DNA of 64,000 bases. Source: an uncultured Pelagibacteraceae bacterium. Its GTDB lineage: Bacteria > Pseudomonadota > Alphaproteobacteria > Pelagibacterales > Pelagibacteraceae. The notes under the pieces were generated by a model that was not told the DNA's origin, did not search any database, and worked only from the letters and a program-made list of their open reading frames with translations. The DNA lies in contig CACISU010000003.1 in NCBI GenBank assembly GCA_902589345.1, positions 24,001 to 88,000 on the forward strand. The letters are read 5' to 3'. The translations under genes were made by a program, and so were the position numbers. Below are positions 26,140-35,176 of the stretch, piece by piece (within the stretch, counting starts at the first letter, position 1; each line of letters begins with the position of its first letter).

Positions 26140-27117
26140 ATGAAAAAAATATTTATTACAGGAGGAGCAGGCTATGTAGGTTCAGAGTTGTCAAAATATC
26201 TAATTAATGAGGGATACGAAGTTACCGTTTTTGATTTATTTATTTATGGAGAAACTTTAGAAAATCATCCTAGACTTAAGTTAATTAAAGGAGATATAAG
26301 AGATCAAATAAAACTAGAAAAACATATAACAGGTCATGACGTAGTTATCCATTTGGCTTGCATTTCAAATGATCCTAGTTTTGAATTAAATCCTAAACTA
26401 GGAAAAGAAATTAACTTGGATGCTTTTGAACCATTAGTAAAAATTTCAAAGCGAAATGGAATAAAAAAATTTATTTATGCTTCTTCCTCTTCAGTTTATG
26501 GAATTAAAAAAGAAAAAAATGTTAGTGAAGAAATGACATTAGAACCTATTACTGACTATTCTAAATTTAAAGCAGAATGTGAAAAAATACTTTTTAAATA
26601 TAAATCTGAAAATTTTATTACAATAGTCGTTAGACCTGCGACAGTTTGTGGTTATTCATCAAGACAAAGATTAGATTTAGTGGTAAATATTTTAACTAAT
26701 CTAGCTTACCATAAACGAGAAATATCAGTATTTGGGGGTGAACAATTAAGACCCAATATTCATATAAAAGATATGGTTAGATCTTATAAATTTTTAATGG
26801 AACAGGATGAAAAAAAAGTAAATGGTGAAATTTTTAATGTTGGATATGAAAATAAATCAATTAATGATTTGGCTAATGAAGTAACAAAAGTAATTGGAAA
26901 AGATGTTAAAATAGCAATAGTTCCATCAAATGATAATAGATCTTATCATATTTCGTCCTCTAAAATTTATAAATTATTTGGCTTTAGGAATAAATTTAAT
27001 ATTTTAGATGCTGTTCAGGATCTTAAATTTGCGTTTGAAAATAAAAAATTAATTAATTGTTTAGATGACGAAAATTATTTTAATATAAAAAAAATGCAAA
27101 ATATTAATCTTAAATAA
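26140..27117 (+). CDS. NAD-dependent epimerase/dehydratase (extended SDR)
   Basis: A 325-residue extended SDR: IFITGGAGYVGSELSKYL (NAD binding), LIKGDIRD, HLACISNDPSFE, ASSSSVYG and YSKFK (catalytic), RPATVCGYSSRQRLDLVVN, and RPNIHIKDMV. It is clearly paralogous to 9497-10486: both share the RPATVCG, RLD, RPNIHI blocks and a short lysine-rich tail. It probably interconverts an NDP-keto-sugar. It is followed within 6 nt by a split transketolase; the same epimerase type next to a ThDP enzyme pair occurs in the 7496-10486 segment. Confidence 0.87.
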   Translation: MKKIFITGGAGYVGSELSKYLINEGYEVTVFDLFIYGETLENHPRLKLIKGDIRDQIKLEKHITGHDVVIHLACISNDPSFELNPKLGKEINLDAFEPLVKISKRNGIKKFIYASSSSVYGIKKEKNVSEEMTLEPITDYSKFKAECEKILFKYKSENFITIVVRPATVCGYSSRQRLDLVVNILTNLAYHKREISVFGGEQLRPNIHIKDMVRSYKFLMEQDEKKVNGEIFNVGYENKSINDLANEVTKVIGKDVKIAIVPSNDNRSYHISSSKIYKLFGFRNKFNILDAVQDLKFAFENKKLINCLDDENYFNIKKMQNINLK

Positions 27118-27123
27118 ATTTAT

Positions 27124-27873
27124 ATGAATATTTTAAAACTTATAGATAAAGCACATAATTTAAGAAAAGAGACTTTTAAAGCTTTTATTAAAAAAGGGGA
27201 AGCACACCTAGGAGGAAGTTTTTCAATGATAGAAATTTTAATTCTTTTATATGAAAAAATCTTAAACAAAAAAGATAAGTTTATATTAAGTAAATCCCAT
27301 TCTTCTTTTCCTTTATGTTTAATTTTAAGAAAAAAGGGTCTTAACCCCAAGTTAACCACACACTTAGAAATTGATCAAAAAAATGGAATTTTTTGCACTA
27401 CAGGAAGCCTAGGGCATGGTCTGCCCATATCTGTTGGTATGGCTCTTGCTAGAAAAAAGCAAAATAAAAGAGGGAAAATTTACGTTTTAATAAGTGATGG
27501 AGAATGCCAGGAAGGAACTACCTGGGAGTCTTGCCTTATTGCATCAAAACACAAATTAGATAATCTGGTTTTGATAATTGATTACAATAAGATTCAAGCC
27601 TTAACTTTCTTGAAAGATGGTCTTCCTTTATCAAGCTTAAGTAAAAAATTAAAAGCATTTAATTTCAATACAGTTGAAATCAAAAATGGGCATAATTTTA
27701 AATCTTTACAAAAAGGGTTTATGAAAAAAAATAAAAAAAATAAGCCAACGGCAATTATAATTCATACAATAAAAGGCAAAGGTATAAAAAAATTTGAAAA
27801 TGATCCTGTTTGGCATGCAAGAAAACTTGAAGGAAAAGAAATTGAAATTGGGTTGAAGAGTTTGAAAATATGA
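27124..27873 (+). CDS. Transketolase-like N-terminal subunit (ThDP-binding)
   Basis: A 249-residue protein equal to the N-terminal pyrophosphate-binding domain of transketolase. GEAHLGGSFSM and ILSKSHSS correspond to transketolase GHxGxxLS and SKGH. GSLGHGLPISVGMA follows, then the ThDP motif SDGECQEGTTWE with IDYNKIQ. TIKGKGIKKFEN precedes the end. Split transketolases are known in archaea, many bacteria and sugar clusters. With the next gene it would transfer a two-carbon ketol unit, here perhaps onto a nucleotide sugar. Overlaps the partner as ATGA. Confidence 0.87.
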   Translation: MNILKLIDKAHNLRKETFKAFIKKGEAHLGGSFSMIEILILLYEKILNKKDKFILSKSHSSFPLCLILRKKGLNPKLTTHLEIDQKNGIFCTTGSLGHGLPISVGMALARKKQNKRGKIYVLISDGECQEGTTWESCLIASKHKLDNLVLIIDYNKIQALTFLKDGLPLSSLSKKLKAFNFNTVEIKNGHNFKSLQKGFMKKNKKNKPTAIIIHTIKGKGIKKFENDPVWHARKLEGKEIEIGLKSLKI

Positions 27874-28361
27874 GAAGAAGTTTTGGTAAAATTTTAAATA
27901 AACTTGCAAACAAAGATAAAAAAATTGTTTTGCTTGTTGGCGACATTGGATATGGAATTTTTGACGATTTTAGAAGAAACCACTCTAAAAGATTTTTTAA
28001 CCTAGGTATATGTGAACAAAGTTTAATAAGTGTTGCTTCTGGGATGGCTTTAGAAGGATACAAACCATGGGTATATACAATTACACCATTTCTTATTGAG
28101 CGACCCTTTGAACAAGTAAAATTAGATATTGATCAACAAAATGTGAATGTAAAGCTTGTAGGTTTTGCTGATTATCCAAATCTTGGACCAACACACGGTG
28201 AGTTAAATGCAAAAAAATTAATGAGTTTGTTTAAAAATATAAAGTCATACTTTCCAAGAAATAGTATTCAAACTAATGAATTTGTACTTAAGGCCTACAA
28301 AAGAAAAGGTCCTAATTTTATTAGTTTAAAAACTGATAAAAGTTTAATTAAGAAATTTTAA
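27870..28361 (+). CDS. Transketolase-like pyrimidine-binding subunit, lacking the C-terminal domain
   Basis: A 163-residue protein with the transketolase central domain only: VLLVGDIGYGIF, NLGICEQSLISVASG (catalytic Glu), RPFEQVKLDI and NLGPTHGEL. Partner subunits of split transketolases are normally about 300 residues because they also carry the transketolase C-terminal domain. Here translation ends right after this domain and the next gene starts 6 nt later, so the missing part is absent and not merely frameshifted. The C-terminal domain holds no ThDP-contact residue of the core, so activity is conceivable; alternatively the pair is decaying. Confidence 0.82.
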   Translation: MRRSFGKILNKLANKDKKIVLLVGDIGYGIFDDFRRNHSKRFFNLGICEQSLISVASGMALEGYKPWVYTITPFLIERPFEQVKLDIDQQNVNVKLVGFADYPNLGPTHGELNAKKLMSLFKNIKSYFPRNSIQTNEFVLKAYKRKGPNFISLKTDKSLIKKF

Positions 28362-28367
28362 TTTTTT

Positions 28368-29567
28368 ATGAAATGCAGAATATGTAACTCGAATAAGTTA
28401 GAGGAAGTTTTAAACTTAGGTAAACAACCTTGGTGTAATAATTTTTTAAAAAAAAAAGAAATTGGTAAAGAAAAAAAATATCCTTTGGTTTTAGTATATT
28501 GCAAAGCATGTAGTCTAGTTCAGTTAAATTATACTGTTAAAAAGGAGATAATGTTTGGAGACCATACGTATTTATCAGGAATAACTAATACATTATCTAG
28601 CCATTTTAAAAATATCGCTGATAATATTGACAATAGATTTAATAAAAATAAATCAAAAAAAAATATTCTAGACATAGGGTCAAATGATGGAACATTTTTA
28701 AAACATTTTGTAAAAAAAAAATGGAAAGTACTAGGCGTAGAATCTTCAAAAAAAATATGCAAACTAGCAAATAGAAAAAAAATTAAAACTATACATCAAT
28801 ATTTTAATTTAAATACAGCAAAAAAAATTAAGTCAAAGTTTGATTTTATAAATGCCTCAGGTATTTTTTTTCATTTAGAAGAGCTTCATTCTTTCACAAA
28901 AGGAGTAAAATTTTTATTAAAGAAGAAAGGAGTTTTTGTAGTCCAATTTTTATATATGAAGAAAATAGTTGAGAATGTCGCGTTTGATCAAATTTATCAC
29001 GAACATCTGCTATATTATAACTTAAAGACTTTGCAGTTTTTATTAGAAAAACATAATTTAGAAATTTTTGACGCTTATATGACCAAAGTTCATGGAGGAC
29101 AAATGGTTGCGTATGTTACGCATAAAAGCATGAGAAATAAGTCAAAAAGATTGAAGCATTTAATAAAATTAGAAAAAATTTCAGGTTGCAATGAAAAAAA
29201 ATATTATAAAAATTTTTCAAAAAAAATCATTCAATTAAAAAAGAAAAATTTAGAATTTTTAAAAAAATGTAAAATGAAAAATAAGATTGTCTATGGCATG
29301 GGAGCTCCTGCAAAAGGGAATACACTCTTAAATTATTTTAAAATAGATAAAAAATTAATAAGTGTAATATTAGAAAAAAATGAACTAAGAGATAAATTAT
29401 ATTGTCCAGGATCGCATATTCCTATTGAAATGGAAAGAAATATGAAAAAATTACCCAATATTTTCTATGTTTTAGCTTGGAATTTTAAATCAGAGATTTT
29501 AAAAAAAAATAAACATTTATTAAAAAAAGGTATAAAATTTTATTTTCCAATAAAAACAAATGATTAA
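28368..29567 (+). CDS. Sugar C-methyltransferase-like SAM-dependent methyltransferase
   Basis: A 399-residue three-domain protein: Cys3/Cys6 and Cys45/Cys48 zinc motif; SAM site ILDIGSNDGTFLKHF near 100; IYHEHLLYYNLKTL; C-terminal VYGMGAPAKGNTLLNYF, a very typical match to the family's third domain. It is the best-preserved of the four copies in the window. Ring-carbon methylation of an NDP-keto-sugar is the expected reaction. It follows the split transketolase and overlaps the next epimerase, so C-branching by two different chemistries may be encoded in one run. Confidence 0.88.
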   Translation: MKCRICNSNKLEEVLNLGKQPWCNNFLKKKEIGKEKKYPLVLVYCKACSLVQLNYTVKKEIMFGDHTYLSGITNTLSSHFKNIADNIDNRFNKNKSKKNILDIGSNDGTFLKHFVKKKWKVLGVESSKKICKLANRKKIKTIHQYFNLNTAKKIKSKFDFINASGIFFHLEELHSFTKGVKFLLKKKGVFVVQFLYMKKIVENVAFDQIYHEHLLYYNLKTLQFLLEKHNLEIFDAYMTKVHGGQMVAYVTHKSMRNKSKRLKHLIKLEKISGCNEKKYYKNFSKKIIQLKKKNLEFLKKCKMKNKIVYGMGAPAKGNTLLNYFKIDKKLISVILEKNELRDKLYCPGSHIPIEMERNMKKLPNIFYVLAWNFKSEILKKNKHLLKKGIKFYFPIKTND

Positions 29568-30480
29568 GAAAAAAAAAATTTTTATCACAGGCGGCTCAGG
29601 ATTTCTAGGAAGACACTTGATTTCTGAATTAAAAAAAAAACATTTTGTATTTGCTCCAAATTCAAAAACATTAAACTTATACAATTATAGTAAATTGAAA
29701 AAAATAACTAAAAAATTTGATGAAATTTATCATCTAGCTGCCTGGACCCAGGCAGGTGATTTTTGTTTAAAATATCCGGGTGACCAATGGTTAAAAAATC
29801 AAATTATAAATACAAATATTCTTAAGTGGTGGAAAGAAATGAATCCAAAAGCAAAGTTTATATTCATTGGAACAAGTTGTTGCTACGATGAAAATGGAAA
29901 TTTCTTAGAAAAAAATTATTTACTTGATGAGCCACACAGAAGTTTAACAACTTATGCAATGACAAAAAAAATGTTATTACAAGGAGCAATATCTTTAGAA
30001 AATCAATTTAACATGAAGTGGCTTTGCGTAGTACCATCTACTTTATATGGATCAAATTATCACGATGACCATAGACAACAGCATTTTATTTTTGACTTAA
30101 TAAGAAAAATTCTTGAAGGGAAATATAAAAACAAAAAAGTTGTACTTTGGGGCAATGGTTTACAGAAAAGAGAGATTATTCATGTTAAAGATTTTATATA
30201 TAATATGCTTAAAGTTAATGAAAAAAAACGTAACGATATAATTAACATTGGATACGGAAAAAATTATACAATCAAACATTTTGCAAAAACTATTTGTGAG
30301 ATAATTAAATATGATTCTAATAAAATTATTTATGACAAATCAAAATATGTTGGTGCAAAAAACAAAAAAATAAATATAAGTAAAATAAATAAACTTATAC
30401 CAGGATATAAACAAAATTTATTACCTCTTAAAATAGGTTTAAAAGAAACAATTAAGTGGTATGAAAAAAAATTCTTTTAA
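29560..30480 (+). CDS. NAD-dependent epimerase, GDP-fucose synthase-like
   Basis: A 306-residue extended SDR: FITGGSGFLGRHLI (NAD binding), EIYHLAAWTQAGD, FIGTSCCYDE and YAMTK (Ser/Tyr/Lys), PSTLYGSNY and KREIIHVKDF. The order and the WGNGLQKRE segment recall GDP-4-keto-6-deoxymannose epimerase/reductases, though the substrate may be another NDP-sugar. It starts 8 nt inside the preceding methyltransferase gene and its end is overlapped 20 nt by a glycosyltransferase gene, so all are likely in one transcript. Confidence 0.86.
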   Translation: MIKKKKIFITGGSGFLGRHLISELKKKHFVFAPNSKTLNLYNYSKLKKITKKFDEIYHLAAWTQAGDFCLKYPGDQWLKNQIINTNILKWWKEMNPKAKFIFIGTSCCYDENGNFLEKNYLLDEPHRSLTTYAMTKKMLLQGAISLENQFNMKWLCVVPSTLYGSNYHDDHRQQHFIFDLIRKILEGKYKNKKVVLWGNGLQKREIIHVKDFIYNMLKVNEKKRNDIINIGYGKNYTIKHFAKTICEIIKYDSNKIIYDKSKYVGAKNKKINISKINKLIPGYKQNLLPLKIGLKETIKWYEKKFF

Positions 30481-31558
30481 AAGCAATCTTTATTGCATAT
30501 ACCCCACCTGGATAAGCAATTCAGGCCATGAAATCTCATATTTAGATAGTTTAAAATTATTAAGTAAAAAAATTTCAAAAAAATTATATTTAATTATACC
30601 AAAAAAAAATAAAAATGTTTTTTTAAATATTTGTAATATTAAAAATTTAGAACATATATCAACAGGACATATATCAACTTTTTTAAAAATATTAAAAAAT
30701 TACAATATAATGAAAAATTTTTTTATTAAAAAAAATCTTACAATGCATGACACTATTTTTATGGATGGGTATAGTTTTGATTTTCTTATTTCTCTAGTTA
30801 TTTCTTTAAATTCTTTTAATAAATGTGGGAGTTTTTTGGTTTATTGTAGGTACGATTATAAAAATATTAAAAGGTTATTATTTAAAATATTTATTTTTTT
30901 TATAAATAGGAAATTCAAAAATTTTATAATTCTTACAGATACTAGTGATTTAAAAAAAAAATTGGTCAAAATATATAAAAAAAAAGTTTTACTTTTACCT
31001 GTTCCACATACTCATGAAAAAACATTAAAAAATAAAAAAATAAAATCTGAAAAAGTAAATTTATTTTTTCCAGGACCTATTAGAGAAGAAAAATTTGGAG
31101 ATAATTTTTATAATTTTTTAAAAAAAAATAACAATTCTTTATTCAAAATTTTTATTAGTAAGGATTTTTCTTGGAAAACAAATTTTTTATTTGATATTAA
31201 GTATTTAAATAATAATCTTGATAGAAAAGATTATTTGAAATATTTCATTAATTCGCAAATTGTAGTTTTGCCTTATTCTTATAGGCTTTATAAAGATAGA
31301 ACATCAGGCATATTTATTGAGGGCATTGTTATGAGAAAAATTGTTTTAGTTACAAATGGTACTTGGATGGCTAAAGAATTAAAAAAATTTAAACTTAATG
31401 AATTAATAGTAAATAATTGGAAATATTATTTGTTGGAAGAAAATATAAATAGACTTTTCAGTCATGAAGTTAAAAAAAAGATCGATAAAATGAAAAATTA
31501 TTACGTGAAAATACATAATAAGAATAATTACACAAATTTAATAAAAACTAATTTATGA
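30461..31558 (+). CDS. Probable glycosyltransferase (GT-B fold, unclassified)
   Basis: A 365-residue protein. The N-terminal half has CIYPTWISNSGHEISYLDS, the acceptor-domain loop style of GT4 enzymes. The C-terminal half begins VNLFFPGPIREEKFGDN and includes VVLPYSYRLYKDRTSGIFIEG. The last corresponds to the donor-site loop (Pro-Tyr, Ser-Gly and acidic residue) of a divergent GT4. It lacks the strict Glu-x7-Glu. It probably adds one sugar of the repeat unit. It shares ATGA with the next glycosyltransferase, which supports sequential action. Confidence 0.65.
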   Translation: MKKNSFKSNLYCIYPTWISNSGHEISYLDSLKLLSKKISKKLYLIIPKKNKNVFLNICNIKNLEHISTGHISTFLKILKNYNIMKNFFIKKNLTMHDTIFMDGYSFDFLISLVISLNSFNKCGSFLVYCRYDYKNIKRLLFKIFIFFINRKFKNFIILTDTSDLKKKLVKIYKKKVLLLPVPHTHEKTLKNKKIKSEKVNLFFPGPIREEKFGDNFYNFLKKNNNSLFKIFISKDFSWKTNFLFDIKYLNNNLDRKDYLKYFINSQIVVLPYSYRLYKDRTSGIFIEGIVMRKIVLVTNGTWMAKELKKFKLNELIVNNWKYYLLEENINRLFSHEVKKKIDKMKNYYVKIHNKNNYTNLIKTNL

Positions 31559-32721
31559 AAAAAAAAATTGCTGTCACATATCCACAATTGCATGAATTTG
31601 GAGGAGGAGAAATATTTTGTGAGTATATAGTTAATTTTTTGTCAAATTATTATGTGATAGATTTATATTTTTATAAAACAAATGGAATTAACACTAGATT
31701 AAAAATTAAAAACTCTATTAATAAAATTTCAATAAAAAGTAATAATAAATTAGTAAATTATTTATGCTCTAAATACATTGGGTTCGCACAATTGTATTTA
31801 ATATATTTTTTGAATAAAAATAAAAAAAATTATAATTTTATTTTTTCTGGAGCTGGAGAATTTTTTTCAAAAAATTGCAAGGTATATCAATACATTCATC
31901 ATCCATTTTATTCTATGAATCCATTTCATTTCCTAGCACTGGGAGTTAAAAAAAATCAGTATCTAAAATTATTATTGAGATTTTTAATGTCAGCATTGGG
32001 AAGGTTTTATTTTAAAACATTAGAATTTCAAACCAAAGTTAGTAAAAAAAAAATAACTATTGTAAATTCTAATTGGACAAAAAATAGATTTAAATCAATA
32101 TATAATGATAATAATATAAAGCTTATTTACCCAACTTTTTTAATACCTAAATATTTATCAGGTTTTCAAAAAAAATATGAAAAAAGAAAAAATGATTTTG
32201 TAATATTGGGAAGAGTAAGCGAGGATAAAAACACCTTTGAGGCTGTTAGCTTTTTTTTAAAATTAAAAAAATTATTACCACAAATCGGAAAATTACATGT
32301 AATCGGACCTTATGGCTACTCAATGAAAAAAAAAGTTATTTCAATTATTTCTAAAAATAAAAATAATATAGTTTTCCATGGATATTTGAGTAAAAAAAAA
32401 AGAAATGACATATTAAAGAAAAGTAAATATGGATTACATTTTGCAAGATTTGAACATTTTGGTAGATCTGTTCTTGAAATGCATAAAAATGGTATTATTG
32501 TTTTTGCACATAACTCAGGGGGGAGTAGCGAAATAGTGGTTGATGAGCTACAAAAATATAGTTCAATTGATGAGTTAAATTCTAAAATAAAAAGAATTTT
32601 GTTTGATACAAAAAAAAGACATAAATTAATTAAAAAGTACGATAATAAATTTTTTAAAAATTTCACGGACGAAAAATTTCGAGAAGAAATTAAAAATACT
32701 TTTGTTAAAAAAAATGGATAA
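31555..32721 (+). CDS. Glycosyltransferase family 4 (ALG11-like pattern)
   Basis: A 388-residue GT4 enzyme. N-terminal IAVTYPQLHEFGGGEIF (acceptor-site glycine loop), YQYIHHPFY (a motif reminiscent of ALG11-type mannosyltransferases), and TIVNSNWTKNRF before the interdomain hinge. The donor domain has DFVILGRVSEDKN, KLHVIGPYGY, and HFARFEHFGRSVLEM followed by GGSSEIV. It transfers an NDP-activated sugar, retaining configuration, at the cytoplasmic side of the membrane. Downstream ATG of the epimerase lies 8 nt inside its end. Confidence 0.85.
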   Translation: MKKKIAVTYPQLHEFGGGEIFCEYIVNFLSNYYVIDLYFYKTNGINTRLKIKNSINKISIKSNNKLVNYLCSKYIGFAQLYLIYFLNKNKKNYNFIFSGAGEFFSKNCKVYQYIHHPFYSMNPFHFLALGVKKNQYLKLLLRFLMSALGRFYFKTLEFQTKVSKKKITIVNSNWTKNRFKSIYNDNNIKLIYPTFLIPKYLSGFQKKYEKRKNDFVILGRVSEDKNTFEAVSFFLKLKKLLPQIGKLHVIGPYGYSMKKKVISIISKNKNNIVFHGYLSKKKRNDILKKSKYGLHFARFEHFGRSVLEMHKNGIIVFAHNSGGSSEIVVDELQKYSSIDELNSKIKRILFDTKKRHKLIKKYDNKFFKNFTDEKFREEIKNTFVKKNG

Positions 32722-33634
32722 AAAAATTTTAATAACAGGCTCAGAAGGTTTTATCGGACATCACTTACTTAAAAATCTTAATAAAAAAAAAATTAAATTA
32801 TTTGCTTCATATTATAAAAAAAATAATAAAAAAAAATTTAAAAATGTAAAATATTTAAAATGCAACTTTAAAAAGTTTGAGGAAATAAAAACATTAATTA
32901 ACAAGACTAAGCCAAATGTTATTTATCATTTAGCAGCAAAAAGTCATCCAACCTATTCTTTTAAAAATCCAATAAATACAATGGAAACAAACGTAATGGG
33001 TACTGTAAAACTTTTTGAAGCATGTAGATCACTAAAAAATAAACCAAAAATTATTGTAGCATGTTCAAGCGCTCAATTTGGTTCAAAAAATAAAAACGAA
33101 CTTCCCATAAATGAAAAAAGCAGTTCTTTCCCCGAGCACATTTATGGCTTTTCAAAATTAATTCAAAATTTACTAAGTAAGCAATATTCTAAAATGTTTA
33201 AAATGAAAATATATCAAGCAATAATATTTAATACATCTGGACAAGGAAAAAATTTTGATGTTTTTCAAGATATATGTAGACAATATTTGAGACAAAAAAA
33301 TAAAAAAAAGATTTTTATAGAAACTGGAAATTTAAATAATTTAAGAGATTTTTCACATGTTGACGATGTAGCGCAAGCACTTATAAAAATTTCAAGAAAA
33401 GGCAAATCAGGTGAAAGTTATATTATTTCTTCAAACAAATTAGAACAAGTTTCAAAAATTATTTCTATTCTTAAAAAATTAACTAAAAGAGAAATAATAA
33501 TTAAAAAAAATATAAAATTATTCAGAAAATTCGATGAAAAATTTATTCTAGGTAATAATAGCAAAATTAAAAAAATTGGATGGAAAAATAAAAAAAATAT
33601 GGAAGATATTATTAAAGATATCATTTTTAAATGA
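32714..33634 (+). CDS. NAD-dependent epimerase, GDP-mannose 4,6-dehydratase-like
   Basis: A 306-residue extended SDR: ILITGSEGFIGHHLL (NAD binding), VIYHLAAKSHPTYSF, ETNVMGTVKLFEA, ACSSAQFGS with Ser, and YGFSK (Tyr/Lys). RDFSHVDDVAQAL follows. The HLAAxSxxxxSFxxP and ETNVxGT blocks are shared with GDP-D-mannose dehydratases and RmlB/Rmd-type enzymes. It may form or reduce a 4-keto-6-deoxy sugar. ATG at 32714 is preferred to an earlier in-frame start within the GT4 gene because the NAD-binding strand follows at once. Confidence 0.86.
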   Translation: MDKKILITGSEGFIGHHLLKNLNKKKIKLFASYYKKNNKKKFKNVKYLKCNFKKFEEIKTLINKTKPNVIYHLAAKSHPTYSFKNPINTMETNVMGTVKLFEACRSLKNKPKIIVACSSAQFGSKNKNELPINEKSSSFPEHIYGFSKLIQNLLSKQYSKMFKMKIYQAIIFNTSGQGKNFDVFQDICRQYLRQKNKKKIFIETGNLNNLRDFSHVDDVAQALIKISRKGKSGESYIISSNKLEQVSKIISILKKLTKREIIIKKNIKLFRKFDEKFILGNNSKIKKIGWKNKKNMEDIIKDIIFK

Positions 33635-35175
33635 AATTCAAATTAGTACCTAAAATCTTTTCAAGTAATTATATAGTTTTATTTTTATTATTATTTATAT
33701 CTGCGCTAATGTTTCGAGGTAGATTAGGATCAGATGATTTAGAAGTTTTTAATTTTGTTTATAATTTTAAAAATTTTGATGGAAACATTTCTGAATTTTT
33801 GAATATGTTGAAAGAAGGCAAAGGAAATAATGAAATAATTTTTTCTGATGACTCACAGAAACATCATTATTATACTTGGCACCATAGATTTGTTTGGGTT
33901 GTTCAAACATATTTAATCTACAATGTTATAGAATTAGTAGATTTTTTTTTTAATTTTAAAACTATTTTTTTTCATAAATACTTTTCAGGATATATTTTAA
34001 GCTTTTATTCAGTTCTTTCATTTGTTTTATTGATAAAATTCTTCTTAAAAAATAAATTGAGTCACTATCAAGGTTTTTTTTTGAGTTCCTTAATATTTTT
34101 TTCAACAGGCTTGATAACTTTTTTTACAGGCCAATATATAGAGTCACTCGTAATTTTACTAATTATTTTGAGATTTTCAAATGATGACGTAAAAATAAAC
34201 TTTTCATTAGATTTGGTCTTGATTTTAATTAAGCCATTTTATTTTATTATTATTTTTTTTATTAGAATAAGAGATTTTAAATATTTAGAAAAAAATTTAA
34301 TTAAAGAAAATAAAAAAATACTTATTCAAATCATTTACTTGGTCTTAATTTTTATTGCAATAAGATTTTTATTAACAGACTATAAAAGTAATTTAGAATA
34401 TATAGGATCACAAAATCCGATATTTAATTTTGAAAATTATTTTGAAAATTTATACAATTTTTATTTTGCTATTGGATCTGGAATAATTATTTCATCTATT
34501 CCATTGATAATATTAATATATATCGGTAGATCTAAACATACTGTTTTAGGAATTCTTTCTGTTTTGACGCTAAGTTTGGTAATATCAATTTATGATGCTA
34601 GCCATGGTGGCATAGCAGGTAATAGATATTTTTTACCATTCTTATTTATTTTTATTAACGAATTTGTAAGTGGTTTTAAAATAATTGTAAAAAAAAAAAA
34701 TTTTTTAATTTATTTTTTATCTGTACTTACAATAATTAATTTGCCCTCAATTGAATATCGAAATTTTATTGTAAATCAATATCAAAATAAAAGTGTATTA
34801 TTAAAAAAACCAGAACCAATTGCAAAAGTAATTGAAATAAATAGTGAGAAAAAAATGCAATTATATGAATGGCCTATTAATAATTACAAATTTAATAATA
34901 TTGTATTTTCAAATTTAATTTTATATTCAAAAATCAGTAAAAAAGAACACGTTAAAATATCTAGAAATATAGTTCTCGAAACAAAGTATATATTTCCTCA
35001 AACAGGAATTTCGAGATTGATTTATCTAAGATCAAACAATATTAAATCTGGCTATGAATTTATAGACTCGCTATCTAAGGAAATTGTACTCATTTTGAAA
35101 ATAATTTATCTATCATTTATCATGCTTCTTTTATTTTTTTATATTAATTTAATAAAAAGAATAATTAAAAATTAA
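33631..35175 (+). CDS. Multi-spanning membrane protein of unknown function
   Basis: A 514-residue integral membrane protein with about ten hydrophobic segments, beginning IVLFLLLFISALMF. An extended loop lies after the first segment with SDDSQKHHYYTWHHRFVW, and a short periplasmic-like region lies between residues 380 and 480. The layout (large first loop with acidic residue pair SDD, many TM spans) resembles GT-C or dolichyl-mannosyltransferase-like proteins or O-antigen polymerases, but no diagnostic motif is seen. It starts in an ATGA overlap with the epimerase, and a GT2 gene starts 2 nt after its stop. Confidence 0.6.
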   Translation: MKFKLVPKIFSSNYIVLFLLLFISALMFRGRLGSDDLEVFNFVYNFKNFDGNISEFLNMLKEGKGNNEIIFSDDSQKHHYYTWHHRFVWVVQTYLIYNVIELVDFFFNFKTIFFHKYFSGYILSFYSVLSFVLLIKFFLKNKLSHYQGFFLSSLIFFSTGLITFFTGQYIESLVILLIILRFSNDDVKINFSLDLVLILIKPFYFIIIFFIRIRDFKYLEKNLIKENKKILIQIIYLVLIFIAIRFLLTDYKSNLEYIGSQNPIFNFENYFENLYNFYFAIGSGIIISSIPLIILIYIGRSKHTVLGILSVLTLSLVISIYDASHGGIAGNRYFLPFLFIFINEFVSGFKIIVKKKNFLIYFLSVLTIINLPSIEYRNFIVNQYQNKSVLLKKPEPIAKVIEINSEKKMQLYEWPINNYKFNNIVFSNLILYSKISKKEHVKISRNIVLETKYIFPQTGISRLIYLRSNNIKSGYEFIDSLSKEIVLILKIIYLSFIMLLLFFYINLIKRIIKN

Positions 35176-35176
35176 A

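Noticed and set aside
27755..28063. 102-codon minus-strand frame
   Set aside because: Antisense to both split-transketolase genes, which have clear motifs.
28361..28368. Frameshift hiding the missing transketolase C-terminal domain
   Set aside because: Only 6 nt separate the stop from the next, unrelated gene start, so no hidden domain fits.
32316..32666. 116-codon minus-strand frame
   Set aside because: Antisense to the GT4 donor domain; composition reflects complement of lysine-rich codons.
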